Shown here: piece by piece, positions 1 through 6,927 of the stretch
Numbering within the stretch: the first letter of the stretch is position 1
Layout of the letters: every line of letters starts with the position of its first letter
NCBI GenBank assembly: GCA_029979405.1
Contig: JAPOHM010000049.1
Coordinates: 1-9,003, forward strand
DNA length: 9,003 bases
Direction: 5' to 3'
Origin: Methanobacteriota archaeon
GTDB lineage: Archaea > Thermoplasmatota > Poseidoniia > Poseidoniales > Poseidoniaceae
Notes under the pieces: model-generated
What the model was told of the DNA's origin: nothing
The model's input: the letters and a program-made list of their open reading frames with translations, nothing else
The model's database searches: none
Program-made: the position numbers and the translations under genes

Positions 1-571
1 AGAATTTTTCCTCGGTTAGAACCAGTTCTGGTGGTTGAGGGGCGAGTCCTGAAATAGCTTCCAATCCAGGGGTTATGAGAAAAATTGCAAACAATACTAG
101 AGAGTAGTTTAACAATCCAGAAACTTTTGATCGTGTTCCAGTAAATATATTTCTTGGACGGCCAAATATTTTGATTGAGCAAATCAGAATAATGAATCCG
201 TAAACAGTTGGAAGGAGAAGGAAAGCACCTCTAATGTATGCCATGTCTAACAAGACAAAAACCGCAAACAAACCTATGGTTAAGCCCAGGATAAAAGAAG
301 ATAATACAGTCGTAAATTTATTTTCAGAACGGCCGGTATATAGTCCTGTAACTGTAGATAGTAGAATTATAGCGAACAAAATTGACCTGTTTTCTCTAAG
401 TAGCATGGAAAATTCAAGCGTCCTAATAGCCATAGGCCAAAATGCTCCTCCCAAATCATCTCCAAGAAGTAATAGTGTCAAGGGTTCCAAAAACGGTAAT
501 AAAACACCGAGTAAACCAAATCCAATTAATAATTTAGTTTCTGTGTTTTTCAAGCCTACCACACCGTTCAT
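1..571 (-). CDS. Polytopic membrane protein of unknown function, 3' part cut by window edge
   Basis: The minus-strand frame is open from an ATG at 571-569 to the window edge, giving 190 residues with no stop. The ATG overlaps the TGA of the upstream synthase gene (ATGA, 571-568), so translational coupling and membership of the same operon are likely. The product is strongly hydrophobic. I see about five membrane segments, near residues 13-36, 63-80, 87-109, 114-135 and 152-173. Charged turns lie between them, for example LLRENRS at 57-63, GRSENK at 80-85 and KIFGRPRN at 134-141. After the last segment comes a proline-rich, acidic stretch (APQPPELVLTEEKF) that leads out of the window. There is no signal peptide apart from the first segment. 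I do not recognise a family: the motifs of UbiA-type prenyltransferases and lycopene cyclases are not apparent in the visible part. Its position behind two isoprenoid synthases suggests a role in handling or modifying a C30/C40 product, which is inference only. Confidence 0.72.
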   Translation of the reverse strand, partial: MNGVVGLKNTETKLLIGFGLLGVLLPFLEPLTLLLLGDDLGGAFWPMAIRTLEFSMLLRENRSILFAIILLSTVTGLYTGRSENKFTTVLSSFILGLTIGLFAVFVLLDMAYIRGAFLLLPTVYGFIILICSIKIFGRPRNIFTGTRSKVSGLLNYSLVLFAIFLITPGLEAISGLAPQPPELVLTEEKF

Positions 572-1887
572 ACATCAGGTAGCAATCCAACTTTGGACAA
601 TCCTGTCCATATTGGGTTTAACCAACCGGGTATAAACCTGTGTCTTAGATAAACAGCAGCGGCGAGGGATAATTTCTGGAATTTGTTGAGTTTTACTCTG
701 CGAGTGAAAACATCTCCTTGTTGTCTTTCGATCTGCTTCAGAATTTTGTCATAAAAAGCGATCATTGCTGCAGGAGAATATCGAGTTCTTCTCGGTAATA
801 ACGGGAGCAGTTGTTTTGCTTCTTCGAGGTATGTCCTTGCTCTCTTTGCATAATGGTGAACATATGGCTCCCAAGATTTGTTCAGGACAACATCACCATT
901 AAGTTCAGGTTCGTTAATTCCGTTTGATTCAAGTTCGTTTAATGGAAGATATACTCGATTTCTTTGAATATCTTCGCCAACGTCTCTTAGAACATTGGTT
1001 AATTGCATGAAAATACCCCATGACTCAGCATATTTACGAGCCAATGGGTCATCATATCCATAAATCTCAATACACATCAATCCAACAACTGAAGCAACCC
1101 TGTAACAGTAAACATAGAGTTCATCAAAAGTCCTGTATCTGTTATTGTATAGGTCATCTTCCATTCCAGTAATTAAATCATCAAAAACGCTTCTTGGTAT
1201 GTTGTATCTGTTAACTGTATCCTTTAGCGCCAAAAATACCGGGTCTGTACTACTTGTTGTTGAATAACAAGTCGACAATTTCTTTCGGAAAAAGAATAAT
1301 TGAGTAATCTTTTCAAGATACAAGTCCTCTTGCAAGATTGTATCTTTGTTTTGCAATTTTTCTAACTGTTCCCTGTATGCAACAGCTTCAGGGTCAAGCT
1401 CCCCCATTGAACCAGGGAATCTGTCTTGCCAATCGCCATCAGCAATATCGTCAGCTCTACGACAGAATGCGTAGACAGCGCACATAGCGAGACGTTGTTC
1501 CTCAGGTAAATACTTGAAAGAGTGATAGAAATTTCCAGCCTCTCTAATCGTCAACTCTTCACAGTATGAGTAAGCCAGTTTCAGAAGTTCAACAGGAGGG
1601 TCTCTTGCCCATATTGGAGCATCTAGGTGATTGAAAGGGTCGATTAACTCATCTTGTTCACCAATGATACCCACAAAGGCAGCTCCCTCTCTCAATGCTT
1701 CCATTGCTGTTATGCTTACTGCTTTTACAGCGTCAGCAGTCAGGTTCACCGCTGCTCTTAATTTGGACGCAGCGCCTTCTTTTTTGACACCAAAATCACT
1801 GGTAGCTCCTCCTTTTAGTGGAAAAAGCAAGTCCAACGGTTTACGGCGCTCCAGCATGTCGCTCATCACGATTGGAACTATACTCAC
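568..1887 (-). CDS. Squalene/phytoene synthase family enzyme (CrtB/HpnD-like) with N-terminal extension
   Basis: This is a head-to-head prenyl synthase that would join two GGPP (phytoene) or two FPP (presqualene/squalene) molecules in a Mg-dependent reaction. The family signature is clear. The first aspartate-rich motif is DDIAD at residues 146-150, after YAFCRRA. The conserved YCYRVASVVGLMCIEIYGY lies at 260-278, and the second aspartate motif RDVGED at 301-306 is followed by RNRVYLP. The central block resembles bacterial CrtB and HpnD more than eukaryotic squalene synthase. At 439 residues it is much longer than the usual 280-340. About 105 residues precede the catalytic fold, including a likely helix at 38-70. 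The loop between DDIAD and the ALKDTV segment (about 151-220) also looks enlarged. The start is uncertain: GTG at 1887 directly follows an in-frame TAA, ATG at 1866 would give 432 residues, and neither has a strong ribosome binding site. It lies 49 bases after a second synthase gene and overlaps the next gene by ATGA. The substrate cannot be decided from sequence alone. Confidence 0.88.
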   Translation of the reverse strand: MSIVPIVMSDMLERRKPLDLLFPLKGGATSDFGVKKEGAASKLRAAVNLTADAVKAVSITAMEALREGAAFVGIIGEQDELIDPFNHLDAPIWARDPPVELLKLAYSYCEELTIREAGNFYHSFKYLPEEQRLAMCAVYAFCRRADDIADGDWQDRFPGSMGELDPEAVAYREQLEKLQNKDTILQEDLYLEKITQLFFFRKKLSTCYSTTSSTDPVFLALKDTVNRYNIPRSVFDDLITGMEDDLYNNRYRTFDELYVYCYRVASVVGLMCIEIYGYDDPLARKYAESWGIFMQLTNVLRDVGEDIQRNRVYLPLNELESNGINEPELNGDVVLNKSWEPYVHHYAKRARTYLEEAKQLLPLLPRRTRYSPAAMIAFYDKILKQIERQQGDVFTRRVKLNKFQKLSLAAAVYLRHRFIPGWLNPIWTGLSKVGLLPDV

Positions 1888-1936
1888 TTATCAGTGTGAG
1901 GGTTAATTGAATGAAATTTATACTCAAGACATTGCG

Positions 1937-2962
1937 TCATTTTGCTCCTGAATCTCTGTTTTTGATTAGTAGTCTTTTGACACCACCTGGGACCATCATT
2001 GAGAACAGAATTTTCTTTGCATAAGATTTGATTTGCATTCTATCGACTTTGATTCTGTTTTCCGGATCTAAAACATTACCATTTCTAAGAAGTGATACAG
2101 TACGTTGACCAATTAAAACGGGGAGCATACACGAAGCTTTCAATCTAAATTGTGTTTTTGGAAGCATGAGAATGTAATTTACTGCTTCATCTAGGTGATT
2201 GTTTGTCAAGTCAAGGTATGAGTTGTAAAGCGATTCAAATTTATCAAAATTATTAGGATCTAAGAGGCTCTCTGAATTCATTTCGATTTCGTTTAACCTA
2301 TCGGCAGGCATGTAGCATCTTCCAAATCTCAAATCTTCAGGAATGTCTCGTAGAATGTTAATCATTTGTAATGCCTTACCAAATCTTATCCCTCTTTGTA
2401 GAAATAAATCTTCTTTGTCAGCAGGTATTGACATGAGGTGTTGCAGTGATATTTTAGACCAAAATGTCCCCACACAACCTGCTACTCTGTATGTGTAATC
2501 ATCGAGTTCATCATCGTCATTAAGTGAGGAAATTTCTCCTCCTTCTTTTGCAGGACCAAATCTTTCCAAATCAAGAATCTGACCTTCAATGATAATATTT
2601 AGGCATTCAAGAATAAGTTCCCGGTCTGCATCATTATGGTCATTCAGGGCTTCCGTTACGCTGGATACATTACTCAACAAGTCTTTTTCACCATCGTTTG
2701 ACTGAATTGCTGCGATGGTAGAGAAGTCAGGTAAATCCGTATGTGTTCCTTGAGTATGTTCTTTGTATTTTTTTAACAAGTCTAGAAGGGTTTCAGTTTC
2801 TCCTAATTTTGAATCAGCAATAGTATCAGCGACCCTCGCAAGAAGGTACAGCAAACCAATTTGTTCGCGAATTTTTTTTGGAAGATATCTAAGAGTTGGA
2901 TAAAACGAACGAGATGTTCTTTCCAGAAGAGAATCGATTTTCTGATTTTTCAGAACTCCCAC
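1937..2962 (-). CDS. Squalene-synthase-like enzyme of the squalene/phytoene synthase family
   Basis: First gene of the probable three-gene minus-strand operon, 341 residues, close to the usual length for bacterial and archaeal members. The N-terminal block ERTSRSFYPTLRYLP (14-28) leads to the first aspartate motif DTIAD (46-50) within LLARVADTIAD, typical of squalene-synthase-like proteins. YTYRVAGCVG (156-165) matches the family's YxxxVAGxVG, and RDIPED (205-210) followed by GRCYMP is the second metal-binding motif. All the acidic residues expected for diphosphate and Mg binding are present. FPP to squalene is the most likely reaction, but phytoene or another head-to-head product is possible. 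The start is GTG at 2962, supported by a strong GGAGG-type ribosome binding site about 7 bases upstream; an ATG two bases earlier is out of frame and stops at once. The spacer before the next synthase is 49 bases. No amine-oxidase-type desaturase (HpnE/CrtI) is in view, so the pathway is incomplete here. Confidence 0.87.
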   Translation of the reverse strand: MGVLKNQKIDSLLERTSRSFYPTLRYLPKKIREQIGLLYLLARVADTIADSKLGETETLLDLLKKYKEHTQGTHTDLPDFSTIAAIQSNDGEKDLLSNVSSVTEALNDHNDADRELILECLNIIIEGQILDLERFGPAKEGGEISSLNDDDELDDYTYRVAGCVGTFWSKISLQHLMSIPADKEDLFLQRGIRFGKALQMINILRDIPEDLRFGRCYMPADRLNEIEMNSESLLDPNNFDKFESLYNSYLDLTNNHLDEAVNYILMLPKTQFRLKASCMLPVLIGQRTVSLLRNGNVLDPENRIKVDRMQIKSYAKKILFSMMVPGGVKRLLIKNRDSGAK

Positions 2963-2989
2963 ATGACTCCCTCCGAACCTTCGGAGAGG
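2962..2989 (-). promoter_or_regulatory. Inverted repeat over the ribosome binding site of the squalene-synthase-like gene
   Basis: On the plus strand CTCCGAA (2971-2977) and TTCGGAG (2980-2986) form a perfect 7-base inverted repeat separated by CC. In the minus-strand transcript the stem can extend by a U-G and a C-G pair. It would then include most of the GGAGGGAG Shine-Dalgarno-like sequence (plus positions 2967-2974) that lies just before the GTG start. The site could be an RNA hairpin that limits ribosome access, or a DNA operator just downstream of the predicted transcription start. The repeat is seen directly; the role is inferred. Confidence 0.5.
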
Positions 2990-3168
2990 ATTATTATTCT
3001 TGATTCCTTAGTATGATTTGGATAAATATTTCATCTAATAATCGCTTATCAGGAATTATTCGTTGCGAAATGTCGCAGAGGTAAATTAAAAATTTAATGA
3101 TAATCATAAACGCAAAATTTACACAAGGCTTTATTTGAGCCGACACGACGGGTAAACGAGGGGATAGT
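2963..3168. promoter_or_regulatory. Divergent promoter region between isoprenoid operon and zinc-ribbon gene
   Basis: These 206 bases hold no supported gene and must contain the promoters of both divergent transcripts. On the minus strand, AAATATTTAT (plus positions 3022-3031) resembles an archaeal TATA box. It would place a start site near 3000, giving a leader of about 40 bases before the GTG at 2962. On the plus strand, the very AT-rich 3081-3107 includes TTTAATGA at 3093-3100, which would place a start near 3122. A perfect 11-base palindrome, ATGAT-A-ATCAT, lies at 3097-3107 and could be an operator. All of this is pattern reading without a weight matrix. Confidence 0.4.
3158..3163 (+). 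promoter_or_regulatory. Ribosome binding site of the zinc-ribbon gene
   Basis: GAGGGG lies five bases before the ATG at 3169. It supports this start and shows that the transcript has a leader rather than being leaderless. Confidence 0.6.
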
Positions 3169-4704
3169 ATGCAATGCGGCTCTTGTACTGAAGAGATTCC
3201 ACAGGACAGCATATTCTGTCCCGAGTGCGGTGCTCGTCAAGAAATGAGCCGTGCAGGTGGCCTGCCAAACGTTGGGGCTACCGGATTAGGTGGTCAAGAA
3301 GTAGGCGGAGGTCGCAACTTCGGTGTGGTTTCTGGTGAAGCGGTAATGAACCAAAATATGGGGGGAATTCCAAATCAAGGTATGCCCCCTGGCATGATGC
3401 CTGACTTGATGGGTCAAGTCCTGCCTAACATGCAAGGCAATAATCTGCCACCACCTAACATGCAACAAGGAGGTTTACCTCCGGTTGGCGTTAATCCCGG
3501 CAACATGCCTCCTCCAGGAATGGTGACTCCGTTAGGAAACCAACCGAACATAGGTGGAAGTAGAGGAGACTTACCTCAAGGAGCTAAAGGGCCATCCTTA
3601 GCAAGTGGGATAGGTCCAAACACTGGCATTGGTGAACCAGGTAATGTTGGTGGAATGGCAATCTCAAACAATCCAACAAGGTCACCAACCGATGCGATGG
3701 TAAACCACCTTGCTGAAACTGAGAGGGCTGTAAAAAATGAAAGGCGTAGTCAATGGCTACAAATGAATCAAGAGTCAGCCGCGAATGTCTTATCTTCAAT
3801 TGGAAGCGATTTACCATCGCACCTGAAAGGCACAGGCAATGAGTCCTCTGCGGCTGAATTCCTAGCGAATGCAATTGGTTCTGGAAAGGATGATTCAGGC
3901 AATGAAGCACTTTTCAAGCGAATGTCTGAAGTTGCTGTTAGAAGGGTCGCTCGCAAGAGAGGTGTCGCTGTAGAAACTCCTCAAATCAGCGTAGATGGTG
4001 GAGTACTAACTGTGAGTATCGTTTACGTTGATGACGGAAGAGTATTAGATACTCCAGAAGATTTGAGCTCAGCATTCGAACACGCAATCTCAACTGAAAT
4101 TGCACTTAAGGGATTAGATGTAACTGTCACAATTTCACTTTCAAGATCTAAAGATGGCGCAGTAGAAAGCCTGACTGGTCAATCCCCTGCAGTCGAGGAA
4201 GTAGCAGATGAAGAAATGTTTGCATGCGAAGAATGTGACGGATTGGTAAAAGAATCCGACAATGAATGTCCACATTGTGGAGCAATATTCGAAGAAGAAG
4301 ACGATGAACCAGTACAATCCTCACCAAGAGGTGGCCCACCAGGCCCATCTCGAGGCGGTGGCCCACCAGGCCCATCCCGAGGCGGAGGCCCACCAGGTCC
4401 ATCCCGAGGCGGGGGTCCGCCAAAGAGAAGTGGTCCGCCGAGTAAAGGTCCATCCGGAGGAGGTCCACCAAAGAGGAGCGGTCCTCCGAGTGGAGGCCCA
4501 TCAGGAGGAGGCCCACCAGGCCCATCTCGAGGCGGAGGTCCACCAAAGAGGAGCGGTCCTCCGAGTGGAGGTCCATCAGGAGGAGGCCCACCTGGTCCTA
4601 AGAAAGGAGGCCCAACATCTGGCGGTCCTCCAAAAAAGGGTCCACCTGGAGGAGGTCCTAAAGGAGGCCCACCAAAAGGTCCTAAACGTGGCCCGCCGGT
4701 TTGA
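3169..4704 (+). CDS. Double zinc-ribbon protein with two disordered low-complexity regions, function unknown
   Basis: A 511-residue cytosolic protein with no signal peptide or membrane segment. Order of parts: an N-terminal zinc ribbon (CxxC at C3/C6 and CPEC at C17/C20); a long G/N/P/M/Q-rich stretch at about 25-175 with few charges; a likely folded part at about 178-335; a second zinc ribbon (C353/C356 and C367/C370); an acidic patch EEEDDE at 375-380; and a tail at 386-511 of repeated GGGPPGPSR and GGPPKRSGPPSGGPSG units. The tail has many K/R and no D or E. The central part starts with a charged helical stretch and ends in an alternating beta pattern (PQISVDGGVLTVSIVYVDDG, then a helix, then LDVTVTISLSRS). 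I do not recognise this domain. The start has a good ribosome binding site. The gene diverges from the isoprenoid operon and its stop abuts that of sucD. A nucleic-acid- or protein-binding scaffold is a reasonable guess, not a finding. Confidence 0.85.
   Translation: MQCGSCTEEIPQDSIFCPECGARQEMSRAGGLPNVGATGLGGQEVGGGRNFGVVSGEAVMNQNMGGIPNQGMPPGMMPDLMGQVLPNMQGNNLPPPNMQQGGLPPVGVNPGNMPPPGMVTPLGNQPNIGGSRGDLPQGAKGPSLASGIGPNTGIGEPGNVGGMAISNNPTRSPTDAMVNHLAETERAVKNERRSQWLQMNQESAANVLSSIGSDLPSHLKGTGNESSAAEFLANAIGSGKDDSGNEALFKRMSEVAVRRVARKRGVAVETPQISVDGGVLTVSIVYVDDGRVLDTPEDLSSAFEHAISTEIALKGLDVTVTISLSRSKDGAVESLTGQSPAVEEVADEEMFACEECDGLVKESDNECPHCGAIFEEEDDEPVQSSPRGGPPGPSRGGGPPGPSRGGGPPGPSRGGGPPKRSGPPSKGPSGGGPPKRSGPPSGGPSGGGPPGPSRGGGPPKRSGPPSGGPSGGGPPGPKKGGPTSGGPPKKGPPGGGPKGGPPKGPKRGPPV
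4330..4410 (+). repeat. Three tandem 27-base coding repeats (GGPPGPSRG)
   Basis: Three consecutive 27-base units start at 4330, 4357 and 4384. Units 1 and 2 differ at one base and units 2 and 3 at two, and all the differences are silent. A fourth near-identical copy lies at 4507-4533. Such close DNA identity within one gene points to recent expansion by slippage or unequal recombination. Confidence 0.85.
4459..4592 (+). repeat. Direct duplication with 75-base period in the Pro/Gly-rich tail
   Basis: Positions 4459-4517 recur at 4534-4592, an offset of exactly 75 bases (25 codons). The first 38 bases are identical, one C/T difference follows (4497 against 4572), and the next 20 bases are identical. 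The offset preserves the reading frame. The unit encodes GGPPKRSGPPSGGPSGGGPP and contains the 27-base element described at 4330-4410. Confidence 0.85.
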
Positions 4705-5616
4705 TTATCTCAATCCAGCCTTCTCCAAACTTTCAAGTAATACTTGACCTAATTCACTTGGGTCTTTTGCACATGCAATTCCCGCTGCTTCAAATGCCGC
4801 AAATTTCTCTTCTGCGGTACCCTTTCCGCCTGAGATGATTGCACCTGCGTGCCCCATCCTTTTTCCAGGGGGTGCTGTTGCACCTGCGACGAAACCGACT
4901 ATTGGTTTAGTGCAATTTTCTTTTGCCCAAGCGGCAGCGTCTTGTTCAGCATTCCCACCAATTTCACCGATCATGACGATTGCTTCAGTTTGAGGATCGT
5001 TTTCAAAGGCTTCCAGACATTCAATGAATCCTGTGCCGTTAACTGGGTCTCCACCAATTCCTATGCATGTAGATTGGCCTTCCCCTATTGACATTGTTTG
5101 AGCAACTGCTTCATATGTTAACGTTCCAGATTTGGAAACTATTCCGATTCTCCCTTTAGCGTGAATGTGTCCCGGCATGATGCCAAGTTTGGCGCCACCA
5201 GTTTCACCGGGCGTAATTATTCCAGGGCAGTTAGGGCCAATCAGCCTTACATTTGTTCGATTTTTTACATAAGCTGCAGCTTTGACCATATCTAATGTAG
5301 GGATTCCTTCAGTAATACACACCACAACTCCTCCGCCCTTAACAGACTGGAAAGCCTCTGCTGCTTCCATGATTGCCTCGCCCGCAAATGGAGGAGGTAC
5401 GTAAATTACAGTAGCATCAGCATCGGTAGAACTAACGGCGTCTCTCATGCTATCATACACTGGCACTCCAAGAACCTCTTGTCCACCCTTTCCAGGCGTC
5501 ACTCCGCCAACTAAATTAGTCCCATATTCAACCATTTTACTTGCGTGGAACATACCTTGTTTTCCTGTAATTCCCTGTACGAGAACCTTAGCATCTTCTT
5601 CAATCCAAATTGACAT
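4705..5616 (-). CDS. sucD: Succinyl-CoA synthetase (succinate-CoA ligase), alpha subunit
   Basis: This subunit binds CoA and carries the phosphohistidine of the enzyme that interconverts succinyl-CoA and succinate with formation of ATP or GTP in the citric acid cycle. It has 303 residues, slightly more than the roughly 290 usual for the family. The Rossmann CoA-binding motif GITGKQG is at 15-21, the conserved [12 protein letters not shown] at 127-138, and [10 protein letters not shown] at 161-170. The active-site histidine is H256 in [18 protein letters not shown]. The ATG at 5616 shares one base with the TGA of sucC. It is preceded by a strong ribosome binding site, GGAGGTG (plus positions 5624-5630), seven bases away inside the end of sucC. 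Translational coupling with the beta subunit is therefore likely. The stop lies directly against that of the convergent zinc-ribbon gene. Confidence 0.97.
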   Translation of the reverse strand: MSIWIEEDAKVLVQGITGKQGMFHASKMVEYGTNLVGGVTPGKGGQEVLGVPVYDSMRDAVSSTDADATVIYVPPPFAGEAIMEAAEAFQSVKGGGVVVCITEGIPTLDMVKAAAYVKNRTNVRLIGPNCPGIITPGETGGAKLGIMPGHIHAKGRIGIVSKSGTLTYEAVAQTMSIGEGQSTCIGIGGDPVNGTGFIECLEAFENDPQTEAIVMIGEIGGNAEQDAAAWAKENCTKPIVGFVAGATAPPGKRMGHAGAIISGGKGTAEEKFAAFEAAGIACAKDPSELGQVLLESLEKAGLR

Positions 5617-6824
5617 CAGTTGCCACCTCCGATTAATTCAACAATCTTTTTTGCGCCATCAGCTAAATCATCAGCAGGATGAATGTTCAAGTCAGAAGCA
5701 GCAAGTATTGCCTTGCCTTCATCTACATTTGTTCCTGCAAGTCTGACAACGAGTGGAACATCTAATCCTAAGGATTCTGTAGCACCGATAACCCCTCTTG
5801 CGATAATATCACATCGCATGATTCCACCAAATATGTTGACAAGAATTCCCTTGACATTAGGGTCTTCGAGAATTATAGAAAATGCCGTTTTGACCTGTTC
5901 TTCATTTGCTCCACCTCCGACATCGAGGAAGTTTGCAGGCTCTCCGCCATAGAGTTTGATAACGTCCATAGTGGCCATTGCAAGTCCAGCGCCGTTTACG
6001 AGACAGCCAATATTGCCATCTAACTTGACATAAGATAATCCGGTTTCTTTGGCTCTGATTTCAACTTCTTCTTCTTCGGATAAGTCTCGTAGGTCATCCC
6101 AATTCTTATGTCTAAATTCAGCATTTTCATCGAAACTAACTTTGGCATCTAAAGCTATAATTTCATCTTCTTCAGTCTTAACAAGAGGGTTTATTTCGAC
6201 CATTGCACAGTCTTCCTTAACGAATAAATCATACATTTTACCGATCATGACAAAGAACGACTTCAATGCAGCCCCTGATAGTCCAAGTGCTGTGCCTAAG
6301 TCTCTCTTTTGGAAACCTAATAGGCCGGCGTTGGGGTCTACTGACACCTTGAATATCTTTTCAGGAGTGTTGTGAGCAACTTCCTCGATGTCCATGCCAC
6401 CTTCTGTTGACGCCATGATTAGAACGGATTTGTTGTCTCTGTCAACAAGTAGTGCAAGGTAGTATTCATGCGCGATATTACAACCAGATTCTATGTACAG
6501 GTTGTTTACAATTTTGCCTTCATCTCCAGTTTGTATTGTTACTAGTAAATTGCCGAGAATATTTGTTGCATATGTTTCAACTTCTTCCTTAGAGAAGGCG
6601 ATTTTCACACCACCTTCCATTACTAAATCTCTGGATTCTGGATTGTAAACAGTACCCTTTCCTCTGCCACCTGCATGGATTTGACTTTTTACTGCTACAA
6701 CCTTTGTTCCTAGTTTGTCATATGCATTCAGTGCATCTTCAACAGTGGTGCAGTGTACTCCTTCTAAAACCGGAACTCCCGCTGATTTGAATAGCGCTTT
6801 TCCTTGATATTCGTGTATATTCAC
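5616..6824 (-). CDS. sucC: Succinyl-CoA synthetase (succinate-CoA ligase), beta subunit
   Basis: Nucleotide-binding subunit with an N-terminal ATP-grasp domain. From the chosen GTG start at 6824 it has 402 residues and begins [11 protein letters not shown], which aligns with the family's usual start. A longer frame from 6902 would add 26 residues unlike the family and run into the promoter of the divergent gene, so I reject it. Visible motifs: [12 protein letters not shown] (46-57, nucleotide binding), [13 protein letters not shown] (138-150), EINPLV (210-215, metal site), [20 protein letters not shown] (268-287), [10 protein letters not shown] (301-310), [10 protein letters not shown] (330-339) and [10 protein letters not shown] (361-370). 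A purine-rich GGGAGGA about 16 bases upstream and GGCGAGAG close to the start are possible ribosome binding sites, neither ideally placed. Preference for ADP or GDP cannot be read from this sequence. It is first in the sucCD pair and diverges from the nucleotidyltransferase gene. Confidence 0.97.
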   Translation of the reverse strand: MNIHEYQGKALFKSAGVPVLEGVHCTTVEDALNAYDKLGTKVVAVKSQIHAGGRGKGTVYNPESRDLVMEGGVKIAFSKEEVETYATNILGNLLVTIQTGDEGKIVNNLYIESGCNIAHEYYLALLVDRDNKSVLIMASTEGGMDIEEVAHNTPEKIFKVSVDPNAGLLGFQKRDLGTALGLSGAALKSFFVMIGKMYDLFVKEDCAMVEINPLVKTEEDEIIALDAKVSFDENAEFRHKNWDDLRDLSEEEEVEIRAKETGLSYVKLDGNIGCLVNGAGLAMATMDVIKLYGGEPANFLDVGGGANEEQVKTAFSIILEDPNVKGILVNIFGGIMRCDIIARGVIGATESLGLDVPLVVRLAGTNVDEGKAILAASDLNIHPADDLADGAKKIVELIGGGN

Positions 6825-6927
6825 AACTCTCGCCAGTCCTCCCACAGAAAAGACGCCTTTGAATAATCCGATTGAATTAGAATCTAAACGCGATGCGTTC
6901 AATAAAGAAGTGGAATTCGCCCTTTAC
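6825..6927. promoter_or_regulatory. Divergent spacer between sucC and the nucleotidyltransferase gene
   Basis: These 103 bases separate the GTG of sucC from the chosen ATG of the nucleotidyltransferase gene and must carry both promoters. No clear TATA box stands out. TTCAATAAAG (6898-6907) lies about 25 bases before the ATG at 6928, where a box would sit for a leaderless transcript. Both flanking frames can be extended into this spacer, but the extensions do not match their families. Confidence 0.4.

Noticed and set aside
234..635. Open plus-strand frame of 133 codons
   Set aside because: It lies antisense to the membrane protein gene and the end of the synthase gene, has no recognisable motif, and the opposite strand has a coherent hydrophobic protein with an ATGA overlap.
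2994..3212. Minus-strand frame of 72 codons across the divergent spacer, with an internal start at 3107
   Set aside because: It overlaps the start of the zinc-ribbon gene, has no ribosome binding site at either start, and its composition reflects AT-rich promoter DNA.
4330..4592. CRISPR-like array
   Set aside because: The repeats are tandem or in-frame coding repeats with no unique spacers, and they encode the tail of the zinc-ribbon protein.
4148..4747. Long open frames on both strands over the Pro/Gly-rich tail (4148-4591 minus, 4262-4747 plus)
   Set aside because: They are by-products of the repeats: out-of-frame reading of GGN/CCN codons gives monotonous HQAHLEA-type or GLLLMG-type proteins. 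The frame with zinc ribbons and a ribosome binding site is the real one.
6825..6902. Longer N-terminus for sucC, starting at 6902
   Set aside because: The extra 26 residues are absent from the family, and the family-typical start NIHEYQG follows the GTG at 6824 exactly.
6859..6927. Longer N-terminus for the nucleotidyltransferase, from a TTG at 6859
   Set aside because: The added residues do not resemble the family; the ATG at 6928 puts the LAGGxGxRLRP motif at the usual distance from the start.
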